From contig PYSS01000078.1 of the NCBI GenBank assembly GCA_003049465.1, positions 1 through 64,000 of the forward strand: a stretch of 64,000 nucleotides of DNA. The letters are read 5' to 3'. How positions within the stretch are numbered: position 1 is the stretch's first letter; each line of letters opens with the position of its first letter. The stretch comes from Magnaporthiopsis rhizophila (lineage: Eukaryota > Ascomycota > Sordariomycetes > Magnaporthales > Magnaporthaceae). Shown here one piece after another: positions 33,117-44,369 of the stretch. A program made the position numbers and the translations under genes. The notes under the pieces are model-generated. The model had not been told where the DNA came from, did no database searches, and worked only from the letters and a program-made list of their open reading frames with translations.

Positions 33117-34780
33117 ATGAGGTTCGGGTACAGAAGGACGGCTTCGGCCGCGACCATGCTGCTGTCCCTGGCAGCCACCGTTGCGGGACAGCAGGTCCAC
33201 AAGCCCAAGGTCGACTCGGCCAAGCTGCAGGCGGACATCACGGTGGAGAACCTGATGAAGAACCTACAGGTGCTCAACGACCTCGCCTACGCCAACGGCG
33301 GCAACCGCGCCTTTGGTCTGCCCGGAAACCAGGCGACCGTCGACTACATCTTCGACCGCGTCTCCAACGTCCCTGGCACCAAAGCCTGGAAGCAGGAGTT
33401 CGAGGCGCTCTTCAACCTCGTCACCTCCATCAAGCTTACCATCGCCGGCGTGGACACGTACGTGTATGGCTTGACTTATAGCCCCTCGACCAGCGTGGAG
33501 GGCATCACGGCAGATCTCGTTCTGGGACCTGAGGGCGCCGCAGGCTGCGATGTGGCCAATTACAGCGGACTGGACGTGGCCGGCAAGATTGTGCTCATTG
33601 ACCGCTTCCGCTGCCCAACCGGAGGAACGCTCGCAGGCCGCGTTCTTCCGGCATCCAAGGCCGGCGCTGCTGCCGTCATTGTCTACAGCGATGTCGAGAC
33701 CAAAGTCACGGCCGGCTCGCTGAGCGCCCCGTCGAGCGAGTTCAAGCCGGCCGGGTTCATCAACCGCGTCGACGGCCTGGCGGCCAAGGCGCGCATCGAG
33801 GCCGGGGAGAAGCTGTCAGTTTACTTCCAGCAGACGCAGCTGCTTGAGAACCGCAAGACGCACAACGTCTTCGTCGAGACCGAGGACGGCGACCCCAACA
33901 ACATTATTGTCCTGGGCGCCCACCACGATAGCGTACAAGCCGGGCCTGGCATCAATGACGACGGCAAGTCTTCCGCAGTTTTCTGTTCCACAACCAGGGT
34001 TGGTCTTATACGATGAAAGGCGGCTAACATAGCCCCGATGAGCTACAGCCTCGGGATCCTCGCTGCTGATTGAACTCTTCCATGCATTTACCAAGTACAG
34101 GGCCAGGAACAAGGTCCGTTTTGCCTGGTGGGCCGCAGAAGAGAACGGCCTTGTCGGATCCAAGCACTACTGCAACACCCTTGAAGCGGCCGAGATCAAC
34201 AGGATCCTGGCTTATCTGGTAAGCGCAACAAGAAATCCGCGTTTCTCTGATCTCCCCATATCAGAACAGCAGACTGACATCGGGCACCCAGAACTTCGAT
34301 ATGCAAGCGCGCGGACGGATCGGGGTGTCAGACAACGACGGTCGCGAGTTCGGCAGCGTTGCCCCGAAGGGGTCCGAGGTCATCCAGCAGACCTACCTGG
34401 ACCACTTCGCGAGGCAGGGCGTCCAGGTCACCCCCCGCGTCTTGACGAACGGTTCCGACTACGCCTCGTTTTGGCAGATTCTGAACAAGCCCTTTGGCTT
34501 CCTGCAAACCGGCATTCTGCCGTCCGAAGACCCTTGCTACCACCAGGCGTGCGATAACATTACCAATATCCAGCCGGAGCTCCTGATCCTCAATGCGCGC
34601 GCGGCGGCGCACCAACTCACTGTCCTCTCGGTTAACGGCACCTCGCTCATCCCCAAGACCTTGGTGGACGAGACCAAGCTGGCTGAGGTCAGGAAGAGGA
34701 CCCTGATGCCTAGCTTCATGCAGCTGGAGGACCTGCAGGCCATGGGCGAGACTCACATGGGATGTGGCCATGACATATGA
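33117..34780 (+). CDS. Secreted M28 aminopeptidase with PA domain
   Basis: Exons 33117-33963, 34049-34218 and 34292-34780 give 501 residues. A signal peptide (about 1-24) precedes a protease-associated domain (GLDVAGKIVLIDRFRCPTGG). The M28 zinc site is complete: LGAHHDSV (His269), GPGINDDA (Asp281), WWAAEENGLVGS (Glu pair), NFDMQ (Asp) and DPCYHQACD (His), in the order expected for aminopeptidase Y-type enzymes, which cut N-terminal residues from peptides outside the cell or in the vacuole. The first intron (33964-34048) begins GCAAGT, a GC-AG intron with strong donor context and a GGCTAAC branch; no GT donor nearby keeps the frame. The second intron is 73 bp with GTAAGC. Length and motifs are normal for the family. 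Confidence 0.9.
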
Positions 34781-35889
34781 GAAGTGTGCTGGTACGCCCT
34801 GTGCGACAACGTCAAATGAATCAAACATCCCATCCATCAAAAGACGGTAGCAAAGATGAAATTGATCCCGCCGGTATTAGAACCCAGTGGTTAGAGGAAT
34901 TATTCAGTGACAGCTCCGAATTTGTCACTATAACGGGAAGAACGTGCTCCCTAGCGTGCCTGGGAGGCATTCGGTCTGCTCGCGAACCGTGCGGGGTTCG
35001 GTATGACGAAAAGCTCTAGCTCCGGGTTATCGAATCGGCATTTAGACGCCGAACTGCCTGGTGCGGGCGGGCCAAACGTTCTTCCACGTGCTTAGGAGGA
35101 ATTTCAGGAGGAAACAAGGGCGATGTTTCGAACTGGTGGCGTATGACGAAGCTAAACAAAGCTCCCAACATGGAAAAGGTCCAGTAGAGAAGCTCGCGGT
35201 TCCGGTTTCCTGGAGACGCTCGGACGAGTTCGGACGGCCGAGAAGAACATGGAGTACACGCCGGACCCAGCGAGGAGGGATAAACGGGTCGGACGGGCTA
35301 CGCTAAATAGTCGAGCTTATTCCCGCCGTTTCCCACCAATGCCCGGGCCAGCCGCTGAATTCGCAAATGCCAGAACCAGGGTAATGGCATGGAACCAGCC
35401 TGGCGCCTTCCCAGACAGCCAAGGGGGTGCGGGTCATGACACCTCCAAGACGAACAGGGCCAGCCCACATGAGCCGAGTTCGGCGGTATCGCAAGAAGTG
35501 GCAGCGAAGCGCAAGAATCAGCGGAGGAGGTCGGGGTTTGCTCCCTATAGCCAACTGCGGAGCCTCACAGTCCTCACAGGAGTGGAGAGTATGTATCATC
35601 TGCTGTGGATCAGTCGCTCCAGGGGCGTGGGCACCCCCGTCGGGAAGGGGCGGTCGGTGCTGCCGAATGTGCTTCGCTGTGGTCCACCTGTTACTTTGGA
35701 AGACGGGGAAAAGAGAGAAGGAAAAACCAAAAAAAACAAAAAAAAAAAAAACATAAAGAATTGAAGGTCCCGCGAGGTTCGCAAAGGAGTCATATCTTGG
35801 CGCGTTGCTGCTGCCGAGAAGGAAGCAGAAGAAAACGGGGATAGCCCGCTAAGAAAAGGGCAGATCGCCAAGTCTGCTGGTTTGGCACC
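34781..35889. other. Intergenic region before MFS gene
   Basis: About 1.1 kb. Open frames on both strands are weak. An A-rich tract is listed separately. The 60 bases before 35890 look like a leader. Confidence 0.5.
35718..35752. repeat. A-rich tract
   Basis: An A-rich run with a block of 14 A at its end, about 140 bases upstream of the MFS start. It may be a nucleosome-excluding promoter element, a known role of poly(dA) tracts in fungi; this is inference from position. Confidence 0.5.
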
Positions 35890-37421
35890 ATGGCGGTAGG
35901 ATCCGAGGAAAAGATTGCAAGAAGCGGCGAGGTCTCGTCGACGACGACGGACGCCTCCGTGTCCGGGATCGACAACCCAGGCACCGAAGATGCTGGAACG
36001 GGACCACTACCGGTATCCGAGGCTGCTACAGAGGCGGCTGTAGCACCCGACGTCGACGATATCCCGAACAGAGGTCTGAAAGCATGGCTACAAGTCGTTG
36101 GCTGCTTTGCCATCTTCTTCAACTCTTGGTAGGCAGGCTCCCTTCCCATCAAGTCACCTCCTTGTCGTGCATCAGCTAGAACCTAGCAGACGTGGCCGGA
36201 GCAAACGAATCGGTTTAGCAAGGGGACCAGGGGAGGGATAAAAAAAAAAAAAAGAAGGAAAAGGAGCTAATGATTAAGTCCAGGGGTATCGTCAACACCT
36301 TTGGCGTTTTCCAGACGTATTACGAGAGCAACCTGCTCAGGGACTCGACGCCGGCCGCCATCTCCTGGATAGGATCGATTCAGGGGGCTTTGCTGCTGGG
36401 CGGCGGCGGCCTGTCCGGCCCTCTCTTCGACGCCGGTTACTTCCGCGTGCTGATCGCGACGGGGACGGCCCTCGTCTGCTTCGGCTTCATGATGACGAGC
36501 CTGGCATCCCAGTACTGGCACGTGCTGTTGGGCCAGGGCTTCTGCGTCGGCCTCGGCGCCGGCTGCCTGGTCACGCCGGCGCTGGCGGTGCTGCCGCAGT
36601 ACTTTGGCCCCTCGAGGCGGGCGCTGGCGGTGGGCGTGTCCGTGGTGGGCAGCAGCATCGGCGGCGTCGTGTACCCGCTCGTCTTCAACGGCGTCATCTC
36701 GCGCATCGGCTTCCCCTGGACGAGCCGGCTGTTCGGCTTCATCTCGCTGGCCACTTGCGCCGTGGCCGTGGCCGTGATGCGCACGCGCGTCAAGCCGCGC
36801 CGGGTGCGGTCGCTGTTCGACCCCAAGGCGTTCCGCGAGCCGCCGTACCTGCTCTTCTGCTCGGGCATGTTCCTGAGCAACCTGGGGTTTTTCGTCCCCG
36901 TTTTCTACCTGCAGACGTACGCGCTGAGCCACGGGATGGCGCACGCGCGCGACCTCGCCCTCAACCTCATCTCCATCCTCAACGGCGCGTCGGCGCTGGG
37001 CCGGCTCGCGCCGTCGCTGGTGACGCCGCACCTGGGCCCGCTCAACACCATAATCGGGGTGGCCGCCATGGCAGCCGTGACCACGTACGCCTGGACCGCG
37101 GTCAACGACGTGGCGGGCAACGTGGCGTATGCCGTCCTCTACGGCTTCTTCAGCGGCGGCATCGTCTCGCTGCCGCCCGTGGTGCTGACGTCCATCACTG
37201 AGGACCTGTCCTTCCTCGGCGCCAGGATGGGCACCATGTTCATGTTCAACGCGGCAGGGTCGCTGTGCGGACCGCCCATCGCAGGCACCATCCTGAGGGC
37301 TCAGAATGGCGACTACCTGGGCCTGCAGCTGTTTGGGGCAGCTGCCATCAGCGGGACCGCGCTGTGTGCGCTGAGTGCTCGGGTGGCAAGAGCAGGGCCG
37401 CGCTTGGCTGTCAAAGTGTGA
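35890..37421 (+). CDS. MFS transporter, monocarboxylate (MCT) type
   Basis: Exons 35890-36128 and 36284-37421 give 458 residues; the 155-bp intron is longer than its neighbours and contains a 15-A run. A polar N-terminal tail of about 60 residues is followed by 12 predicted helices. Family marks: LKAWLQVVGCFAIFFNSWG at helix 1, the GIVNTFGVFQTYYE loop typical of fungal MCT-like carriers, GLGAGCLVTPALAVLPQYF, and the NLISILNGASALGRL helix. Related fungal carriers move monocarboxylates, riboflavin or unknown small molecules; the substrate here cannot be given. It is a plasma-membrane protein by analogy. Confidence 0.85.
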
Positions 37422-37724
37422 GGGGAGGGAACGCGGTTGAGAGTTTGAAGGAAGTTGAGAGGGGCACCCTCCTCCTCCCTTATTGCCTGTATCTTTTTTA
37501 ATGTTTACATCTACGAGAGATCCCCATGAACCGCCCTCCTAAACAGATCGCGCCATATTTACCACCTAGACTGAGCGGCACTGCAGGTCAAATAGAACCC
37601 CAAAGTCGGCACCTAGCCTGCTTCTCACTCTTTACGTACCTCTTATTCGATAGCGATAATCATTTCACGCTTACGGCAGATTGATACCCCGAGTCCTTCC
37701 CTCCGCTCCCGGACAGCGATCAAG
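37422..37724. other. Short intergenic region
   Basis: About 300 bases between the MFS stop and the start of an unknown gene. Nothing found beyond presumed UTR sequence. Confidence 0.5.
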
Positions 37725-39151
37725 ATGGATGCGACCAATTTTCGAAACGAGGCCGACACTCCCCCCAACACTCCCAACAACAGTCCCAACGAGGTCAGCT
37801 CTCCAAACGAGGCCGACCCTCCGGAACCGGCCGAGCTTCCAACGGAGGGGGAACCGGGACTAGTTCGACTCGTGCGGGAGTTCATGGAACTTCCGCGCCC
37901 AAGGGTCATCAAACCGAGACCGGAAGGCTGCAACGACCCGGACCATCCCGAAATTGCCAACGACTGGCAGTTCTGCGTACTCGCCTGCCCGGCTCGTGGA
38001 GAGCTGCTTTTGGTCTTCGGCGAAGTTCGGTCGGTGGCGATTCCTCTCAAGGGTACGGTCGACGGTCCAATAGGCACCCTGAGCTTAGACGCCATGGTCG
38101 ACCTGCTTCTTTGCCACCTCCTCAGGACCTTCATCGACGGCGTCGCCGGCAATCTTCCTCAAGTGGAAGGCTATCCGTGGCCGTACGCGCCGTATAGGTT
38201 GGGCACACACTCGCCTGTCCTCGTCGAGGCCTTTCAGCAGAGGCTGGCGCAAGTTGGGATCCAGACCATCGTCTTCGTCGCCGACAAAGCGTCTCCTACA
38301 GTGCAAAAGATACGTCAGGAGGCGGCGTGCTACTTGTCGCACATAATGAACTGGGGCCTCCAGGAGGCGCACCGGGAGCGGGCCATCAAGCGAAGCCGCC
38401 AGTTGCCGCCCGGGGCGACCCTCGCCGACCTCCGATTAGCGTCCCCGTTGCCCACCTGGGACGAAGCTCGCGAGCTTGAAAGACCCACGCATCCGCTCCG
38501 CATCAACTGCCAGACCTGCATCCCCTTCGGAGACGAGCACTATCGACTGCCGCCGGGATGGGTCCAGCCCGCCGGCGGCAAGTCTGCCATTGAGTTCTAC
38601 GAGACGGAGAATTCGCCTCACCATCTGGAATGGCGGACGCGAATCCCGGACTTTGGGTAAGCACCCATGGATGGTATCCTGTATTGGAAAACGCGGCACC
38701 TACGGCTGACCCCATTATCAGAGACATGGCCCGACTCCTCGTCTGGTCAAACGCGCGCTTTCCCGACCAGTGGTGGTTTCTCTTCGGTCCAAACACGGCA
38801 AGAGACCTCTGCGAGCTGTACATGGACGCCCGCATCGAGATGCTGCTCGATCCTCCCACCGGCAGCCCAAGGTACCGCCAGACCTTGGAGCCATACGGAG
38901 ACCTCCTGACGCCGTTGAGCTACCGGTGGGATAGAGAAATGGCGAGGCCGTCAGTGTACGAGATTCGGCAAATACATATCGTCAGAGAGATGCAGGAGCA
39001 CATCAGGTGGAAAGTTCCTCAGGGGCAAAGAATGACCTGCCACCACGCTGTGTTGACCTTGAAGAGGTACGGGCCAACTTGGTACCGGCTCATGCCTCTC
39101 TTCAGGATGGCGGTGGACAACCTGAACCAAGATGCCCCCTGGCTTGGATAG
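37725..39151 (+). CDS. Protein of unknown function, 453 residues
   Basis: Exons 37725-38656 and 38722-39151 joined by a 65-bp GTAAGC intron. I do not recognise a family. Residues 1-45 are a Pro/Asn/Glu-rich head with near repeats (NTPNNSPNEVSSPNEADPP). A compact region follows (NDWQFCVLACPARGELLLV, FGEVRSVAIPLKG, LCHLLRTFIDGV), then HSPVLVEAFQQRLAQVGIQ and a long polar helix (EAHRERAIKRSRQLPPG). The second exon has an aromatic stretch FPDQWWFLFGPNT. There is no signal peptide or membrane helix. The downstream ORF only continues in frame when the intron is removed, which supports that this is a real gene. It could belong to a Sordariomycete-specific family. Confidence 0.7.
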
Positions 39152-40315
39152 AAAGGCATCGAAGAAGGGAAGGAATTCCGGGTATGGTTCGACAGCGTCA
39201 GGTTACAGCGATCGAAGGGTTGAAGTGCAGTCTGGAGACATCAGCGATCAGCGAATCGATGGAAACGTATCATCACTTGACTTTGCTTTTTCTAAACGGG
39301 AACACCGTCTTCACATGCCATCTTCACATTTGCACTGCGAGGTACAGGCCCCATACCCGCAGAGAGCAACCTCCGGCGGACCGACCACCGGCGTGCAACT
39401 CCGCCTCACCGGCCTTTTGGGAGGATATTAATAACGGCGCTCTATCTATACCCATAATTTGCGAGCAGACGACTAGCCGCCACCACGGGATATTCCCGGT
39501 CCAAGTCCAACATGACATCATCTTTCCCACCACCCGTCGGTCGGCAAATGGCTCCCCCGGTTTAGCGAATAAGATACCCAAATAGCTGTAAGAATAGGAC
39601 CCAGATCCGTATGCCCTCCCGACGAGCCCCCACGAGCTGATATGAACAATGCAAGATTGTTAACAAAGTAGTAGGCTACATAGTATTACGGAATACTACA
39701 GAACCATCACGCACCCAGTCTGGGCGGGAGGAGGATTTCGTCATCATCCCGCACGCCCGACGTTCCCTCCGTGCGGACCTGTGCGATATTCGCCGAGATA
39801 GCGAATTTATAGCGAGCTCTTTCTTCCAGTCGGGGCTTCGCCATGAAGATCGCTGCGCCAACGATCCATTTCCAGCGGAGGACCGTTGCATACAGAAATG
39901 GCGAGCACGCTGCGCTGCGCCAACGCCATTGAAAGTGGTGATGACGCCATCTGATAAGGGGCTCCCAGCCCCAGGTGGCTCGGGCAAATAGGCCACTGCC
40001 TAAACAGTCGATAAATGCGGAGTGGCGACGGCAAGCTGCGGTAAAGAATCGGTAGAGCAGCGCCGGAGGAGTTGCTCCTGAATCCATGGCCGTGGGCAAT
40101 GTTGCCATGGTGGGGAAGGGATTCGCAACATCAACGAGAGGGACGTGGGATGGATGTGCGGCGATATGTGACTCTCCGCTTTCACGGGTGAGATGTCCAA
40201 ATCTCAGACTTTGTGTTGTTGATCGGTGTTTGCTGTCGTGGAGGCGCAGGCGAACGGCTTCTCGGCATAAATACGTGGGTGTCCGTTGTCTTGGGACGCT
40301 GATCGAGGGGCTGTG
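39152..40315. other. Intergenic region, no gene seen
   Basis: About 1.16 kb between the unknown gene and the broken MFS gene. The minus-strand open frame 39707-40390 shows no coding character or family feature. Confidence 0.5.
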
Positions 40316-42197
40316 ATGCCAATCATCTTGGCGCCGCATGGGCAAACAACGTCTCCCCCAGCGGCGGACGGTTTGTTTCCTAACGGACATCTGCCTCGCA
40401 GCACGAAACGGGAATCAGAGGGACCGCGATGCCACCACCCTCCTCCGGCCGACAAGACGCCTTCCGGCGAAACAGAAACGGTCCCTGGCAGGGGTGCCGT
40501 CTACTCCGCCGGCCTGGGGAGCACCCAGTCCCGCGAGGGCGGGGCCAGCAGCACCAGCAGCAGTTACGGCTCGGCAGGCGAGCACCCATTCGGCGACCCC
40601 GAGGTGGCCGCGCGCTGGCGCGGCGTCTACGAGAAGGCGCGGTACGAGAACAGGCACCGCTTCGACCCGACCTACAGGTGGACGGCCGGCGAGGAGAAGA
40701 AGGTGGTCCGCAAGATTTGACCGCCGCATCATGGTGTGGGCGTGGGTCATGTTCTGCGGTCTCGGTCTGCACCGCCGCAACATCAACCGTGCTATATCGG
40801 ACAATATGCCGCCAGAGACTGGTAGGTGCCCGCCCCACGTATCTGGTACCTAGTGAGTGGTTATGGGGCTAACGATGTCTGTTTTTACCTACCTAGGCAT
40901 GAATACAAACGACTTCAATTATTGGACAGACCATCTTCCTAGCCTCGTTTCTCGCTGCTGAGCTACCCAGTGGTCTTATTAGCAAGCGGCTCGGCGCGGA
41001 CCGCTGGATACCGACCATCATGCTCGGCTGGTCGATCGCGGCCGGCTCCCAGGCGTTCATCCACAACCGCGCCAGTTTTTACGCCATCAAGGTTCTTTTG
41101 GGGCTGCTGATGGGCGGGTTTATCCCGGACATTGTCTTGTGGTTCACGTACTTCTACGCGTCCGGGGAGCTACCCGCCCGCTTGGCGTGGTTTTGGACCG
41201 CCCTCAGCACCGTCCAGATCATCAGCTCCTTCCTAACGGCGCGAGTCCTGCAGATGCGGGGCATCCTGGGGTGGTCCGGGTGGCGCTGGCTTTTTTCTCG
41301 TCGAGGCCATCGTCACCATCTTCATCGGCCTCTTCTCCTGGGTGCTGATGCCTCCCGGGCCGACGCGGACGCGCAACTGGTTCCGGGGTAAAGACGGCTG
41401 GTTCACGGAGCACGAGGAGAACATCATGGTCAACCGGCTCCTGCGCGACGACCCGTCCAAGGGCGACATGAACAACCGGCAGGGCGTCGGCCTTTCCCTG
41501 CTGTGGAAATCCATCAAGGACTGGGAGCAGTGGCCGCTGTACCTGGTCGGGCTCACGGCCTACATCCCTCCCGCGCCGCCCAACACGTACCCTGTCCTTC
41601 ATCCTGCGACAGCTCGGCTTCTCCGTCTTTGAGGCGAACCTGCTCGCGATCCCGTCGCAGCTCCTGTTCGCCGTGCAGCTGCTGGTTATAACCTGGGTGT
41701 CGAGGCGGTTCCAGGAGCGCGCCATCGTGGCCTCGGCCTCCAACGTCTGGTTCCTGCCCTGGCTCGTCGCACTGGTCGCCATCCCGCCGAGCGCGTCCTC
41801 GCCCTGGTTCCGGTACGGGATCCTGACGGGCATGCTGTCGTACCCTTACTGCCACGCCATCCTGGTGACCTGGAACGCCAAGAACAGCAACAGCGTGCGC
41901 ACGCGCGCCGTCTCGGCCGCGCTGTACAAACATGTTTGTGCAGAGCGGCAACATCATCGCCACCAACATCTACAGGGACGACGACCAGCCGCTGTACGCC
42001 AGGGGGGGACAAGATCCTGCTGGACATCACGTGTCTGAACATTGTGCTCTTTTACCTGGTCAAGACGTTTTATATCTGGCGCAACCGCGTGCGCGACGTC
42101 AAGTGGAACGCGATGACGGCGCGGGAGAGGCAGCATTATCAGCTCACGACGACGGACGAGGGGGATGAAGAGGCTGGACCTTTGCTTTGTTCATTAG
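40316..42197 (+). pseudogene. MFS transporter (ACS type) broken by six or seven +1 insertions
   Basis: A recognisable anion:cation-symporter-type MFS carrier, exons about 40316-40821 and 40897-42197 (75-bp intron), but the frame shifts repeatedly. Extra bases sit at: T run 40716-40718 (before DRRIMVWAWVMF), TT at 40922-40923 (NDFNY), T run 41291-41296 (GWRWLF), CCC at 41590-41592 (PNTY), AAA at 41938-41940 (AALY), G run 42002-42008 (YARG), and possibly near 42161-42170. Between the breaks the protein is well preserved: IMLGWSIAAGSQAF, DIVLWFTYFYASGELP, RNWFRGKDGWFTEHEENIM, QLLVITWVSRRFQER. Every lesion adds one base to a homopolymer; there are no clear internal stops in the intended frame. 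Either a recent pseudogene or a locally bad consensus. The intact flanking genes speak against general error. I do not supply a repaired reading. Confidence 0.82.
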
Positions 42198-42355
42198 GGC
42201 GGCCAGCGCGGGCTGACCATGCAAGGTAAAAGGTGCAGAGGAGGTCGGGCAACTAGGCTCAGGTGGGGTATTTAAATACATTTGCTTGCATAAAGCCTTT
42301 AGGGCCAACGCCGCCCCATAGTATTTAATCTACCTGTATACTCATTAATATTAAT

Positions 42356-44369
42356 CTAGTTGTCCCTAGCCACCCTCACCATCCTAACCTGATAAGCCGG
42401 CATCTCCAAGCTCCCGGAAATTCCCGCGCCCTTGCAGCCCTCCTTGCCAACATTAAACACAAACCTGTCCAGCGCCTGCAGCCCATAGACGTCCCTGTCG
42501 GTGCTCGCCCATGTGACGCACCTGTTCTGCTGCCAAGGGAACAGCGCGTCGTCCTCGGCGATCTTCTCCGGTGTGCCGACGCTGTACACGCCCCTCCAAG
42601 CCTGCCGCCGTGCCGTTGCGAGCCCTGACGCCGGGTACAGCCGGAGCCTGGTGGGCGGCAGGTCCGCGAGCGATGGCGGGGCGGGACCGAGGTTGCGCAT
42701 GGCTGGGTAGGTAGCAATGACGTCGACGCCGCGCACCACCAGCCGCGAGACCCGGATTCCCGGCCCGGCGTCGCTGTCATCCACCTCGAGCACGGCCGTC
42801 GAGTTGGTGGCCTCGTCGCGGTAGGTGCCGGCGTGCGAGGTCCGGGCCTGGTCCTTGCCGGCCTGCTCCAGCGCAGGCAGCAGCGTCCGGACGGCCGCGG
42901 CCTGGATCAGCGGCACGGCTGTCGACATCCCCTTCTCGGCCGCGTCGCCGCCGAGCAGGACGGTGAAGACGAGGCCGTAGTCTGGCACCATGGCCAGCGT
43001 GGAGCGGTAGTTGAACAGGTCGCCGCCCTTGGTGATGATCTCGACGGCGCGCTGGTCGCGCGTCACGTTGGTGGCGCGGAAGATCTCCCAGGGCGCGCCC
43101 AGCTGCGTGCCCAGCGAGGCCGTGTTGGTCATGGGTTTGAGCCACTTGCGCGTCGCGGCTGGGGACAGGATCTTGTTGGACAGGATTGCGTCGCCGAACT
43201 TGAGCATGTTGTTGGGCGTTGAGTAGAACCCGCCGGCGCTGTGCTGCGGTGTTAGTTGCTTTTCTTTTTTTACTTCCAGGGAGAGACTCTAGCCAAGGGG
43301 TTACTCACGCTGTCTCGAACCCGATGTCGGTGCTCCACCAAGTGTCGTTCAACGGGATGACGCCGCGGGAATCGGCCGGCTTCTTCGCGCCGGTGTCATT
43401 CAGTCCCAGGGGCTGCAGAACGGCGGTCTTGAAGAAGTCGGGATAGCTCTTGTTCGTGAGCCGCTCGACGACGAAGCTCAGCAGAGGACTACCGATGTTG
43501 GAGTAGGCGGGGGCTGAGAAAGGGGCAAAGACGGGGGCACGACTGCCAAATCCCTTGAAGAAGTCTGTTGTTTGTGAATTAGCGAATGGTAAAGCAAGAA
43601 GAGGGTGTATATCGGGGCTGGAAATAACAGCACATACCTTGCTCCGTGCAGGGCCTGGTTCCCGGGACTCCAGCGCAACCAGGATTTGTGATGTTCTTTT
43701 TTGGAGGCAGGCCTCGCTGCGCCGCGTCGAATCCTGGAAAGTTCGCAAAGTCGATGGCGTCTTGACAAAAGTCGGGGTCCAAATGTCAACAAAAAAGCTC
43801 CCGTCGAATCTACAATATGGACGGACCAGGGGAAACTCACAGTCGGCACCAATCCCGCTGAGGTGGGAGGCAAGCGCCCCAAGGGTAATCTCATCCCACT
43901 CAACCTGGCTGACGACATCCCTCACCGACGCCTGATCGCCCAGGGTCCGGAGCTCCGGAAGGTACTTGGTCACCTTGTCGTCGAGGCTGACGCCGTCCAG
44001 CTTGAGCAGCGCCAGGACGGGAAAGATCTTGGAGATGCTCCCCAGGCGGTACACCGAGTTTGCATCCACCTTCTTCACGCCCCTGGGATCGAGCGTCGAC
44101 GGCGTGTGGTGGAGCTCAAACAGCGGGCTGCTCTCCTGGATCGACTTGACGGCGACCGAGACGGCGGTTCTGTTGAGGCCGCCGACGATCTGCTCGACGG
44201 TGGTCTTGAACTTCTCCAAGGCCTTTTGCACGGCTGCGTGGGATGCGGGCTGCGTCGGGGCGGGAAGAACTGCGCCTATGATGGGGCAGAGGCCATCGAC
44301 GGCGGCCAGGGCTGCTGATGAGGCGAGGAGCCCAAGGCCCAGGAGCGCAAGGGAGCGCGGTGGCTGCAT
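42356..44369 (-). CDS. Secreted beta-lactamase-like serine hydrolase (S12 type)
   Basis: Four exons on the minus strand: 44369-43841, 43760-43638, 43564-43309 and 43238-42356, total 596 residues. A signal peptide (1-23) is followed by the penicillin-binding/beta-lactamase fold: the nucleophile motif LGSISK gives Ser111 and Lys114, and the second motif APAYSNIGS gives Tyr238 and Asn240. KGGDLFNYRS near residue 350 is a candidate for the third (KTG/HxG-like) motif. The extra C-terminal domain (about residues 400-596) is the variable lipocalin-like part of fungal members. Such enzymes in fungi are esterases, amidases or lactam hydrolases; some sit in metabolite clusters. None of the neighbours suggests such a cluster. 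All three introns keep frame, and no lesion is seen, unlike the MFS copy next to it. Confidence 0.85.

Noticed and set aside
36267..37031. 254-codon minus-strand open frame
   Set aside because: Antisense to the MFS transporter and made of His/Arg/Ala low-complexity sequence.
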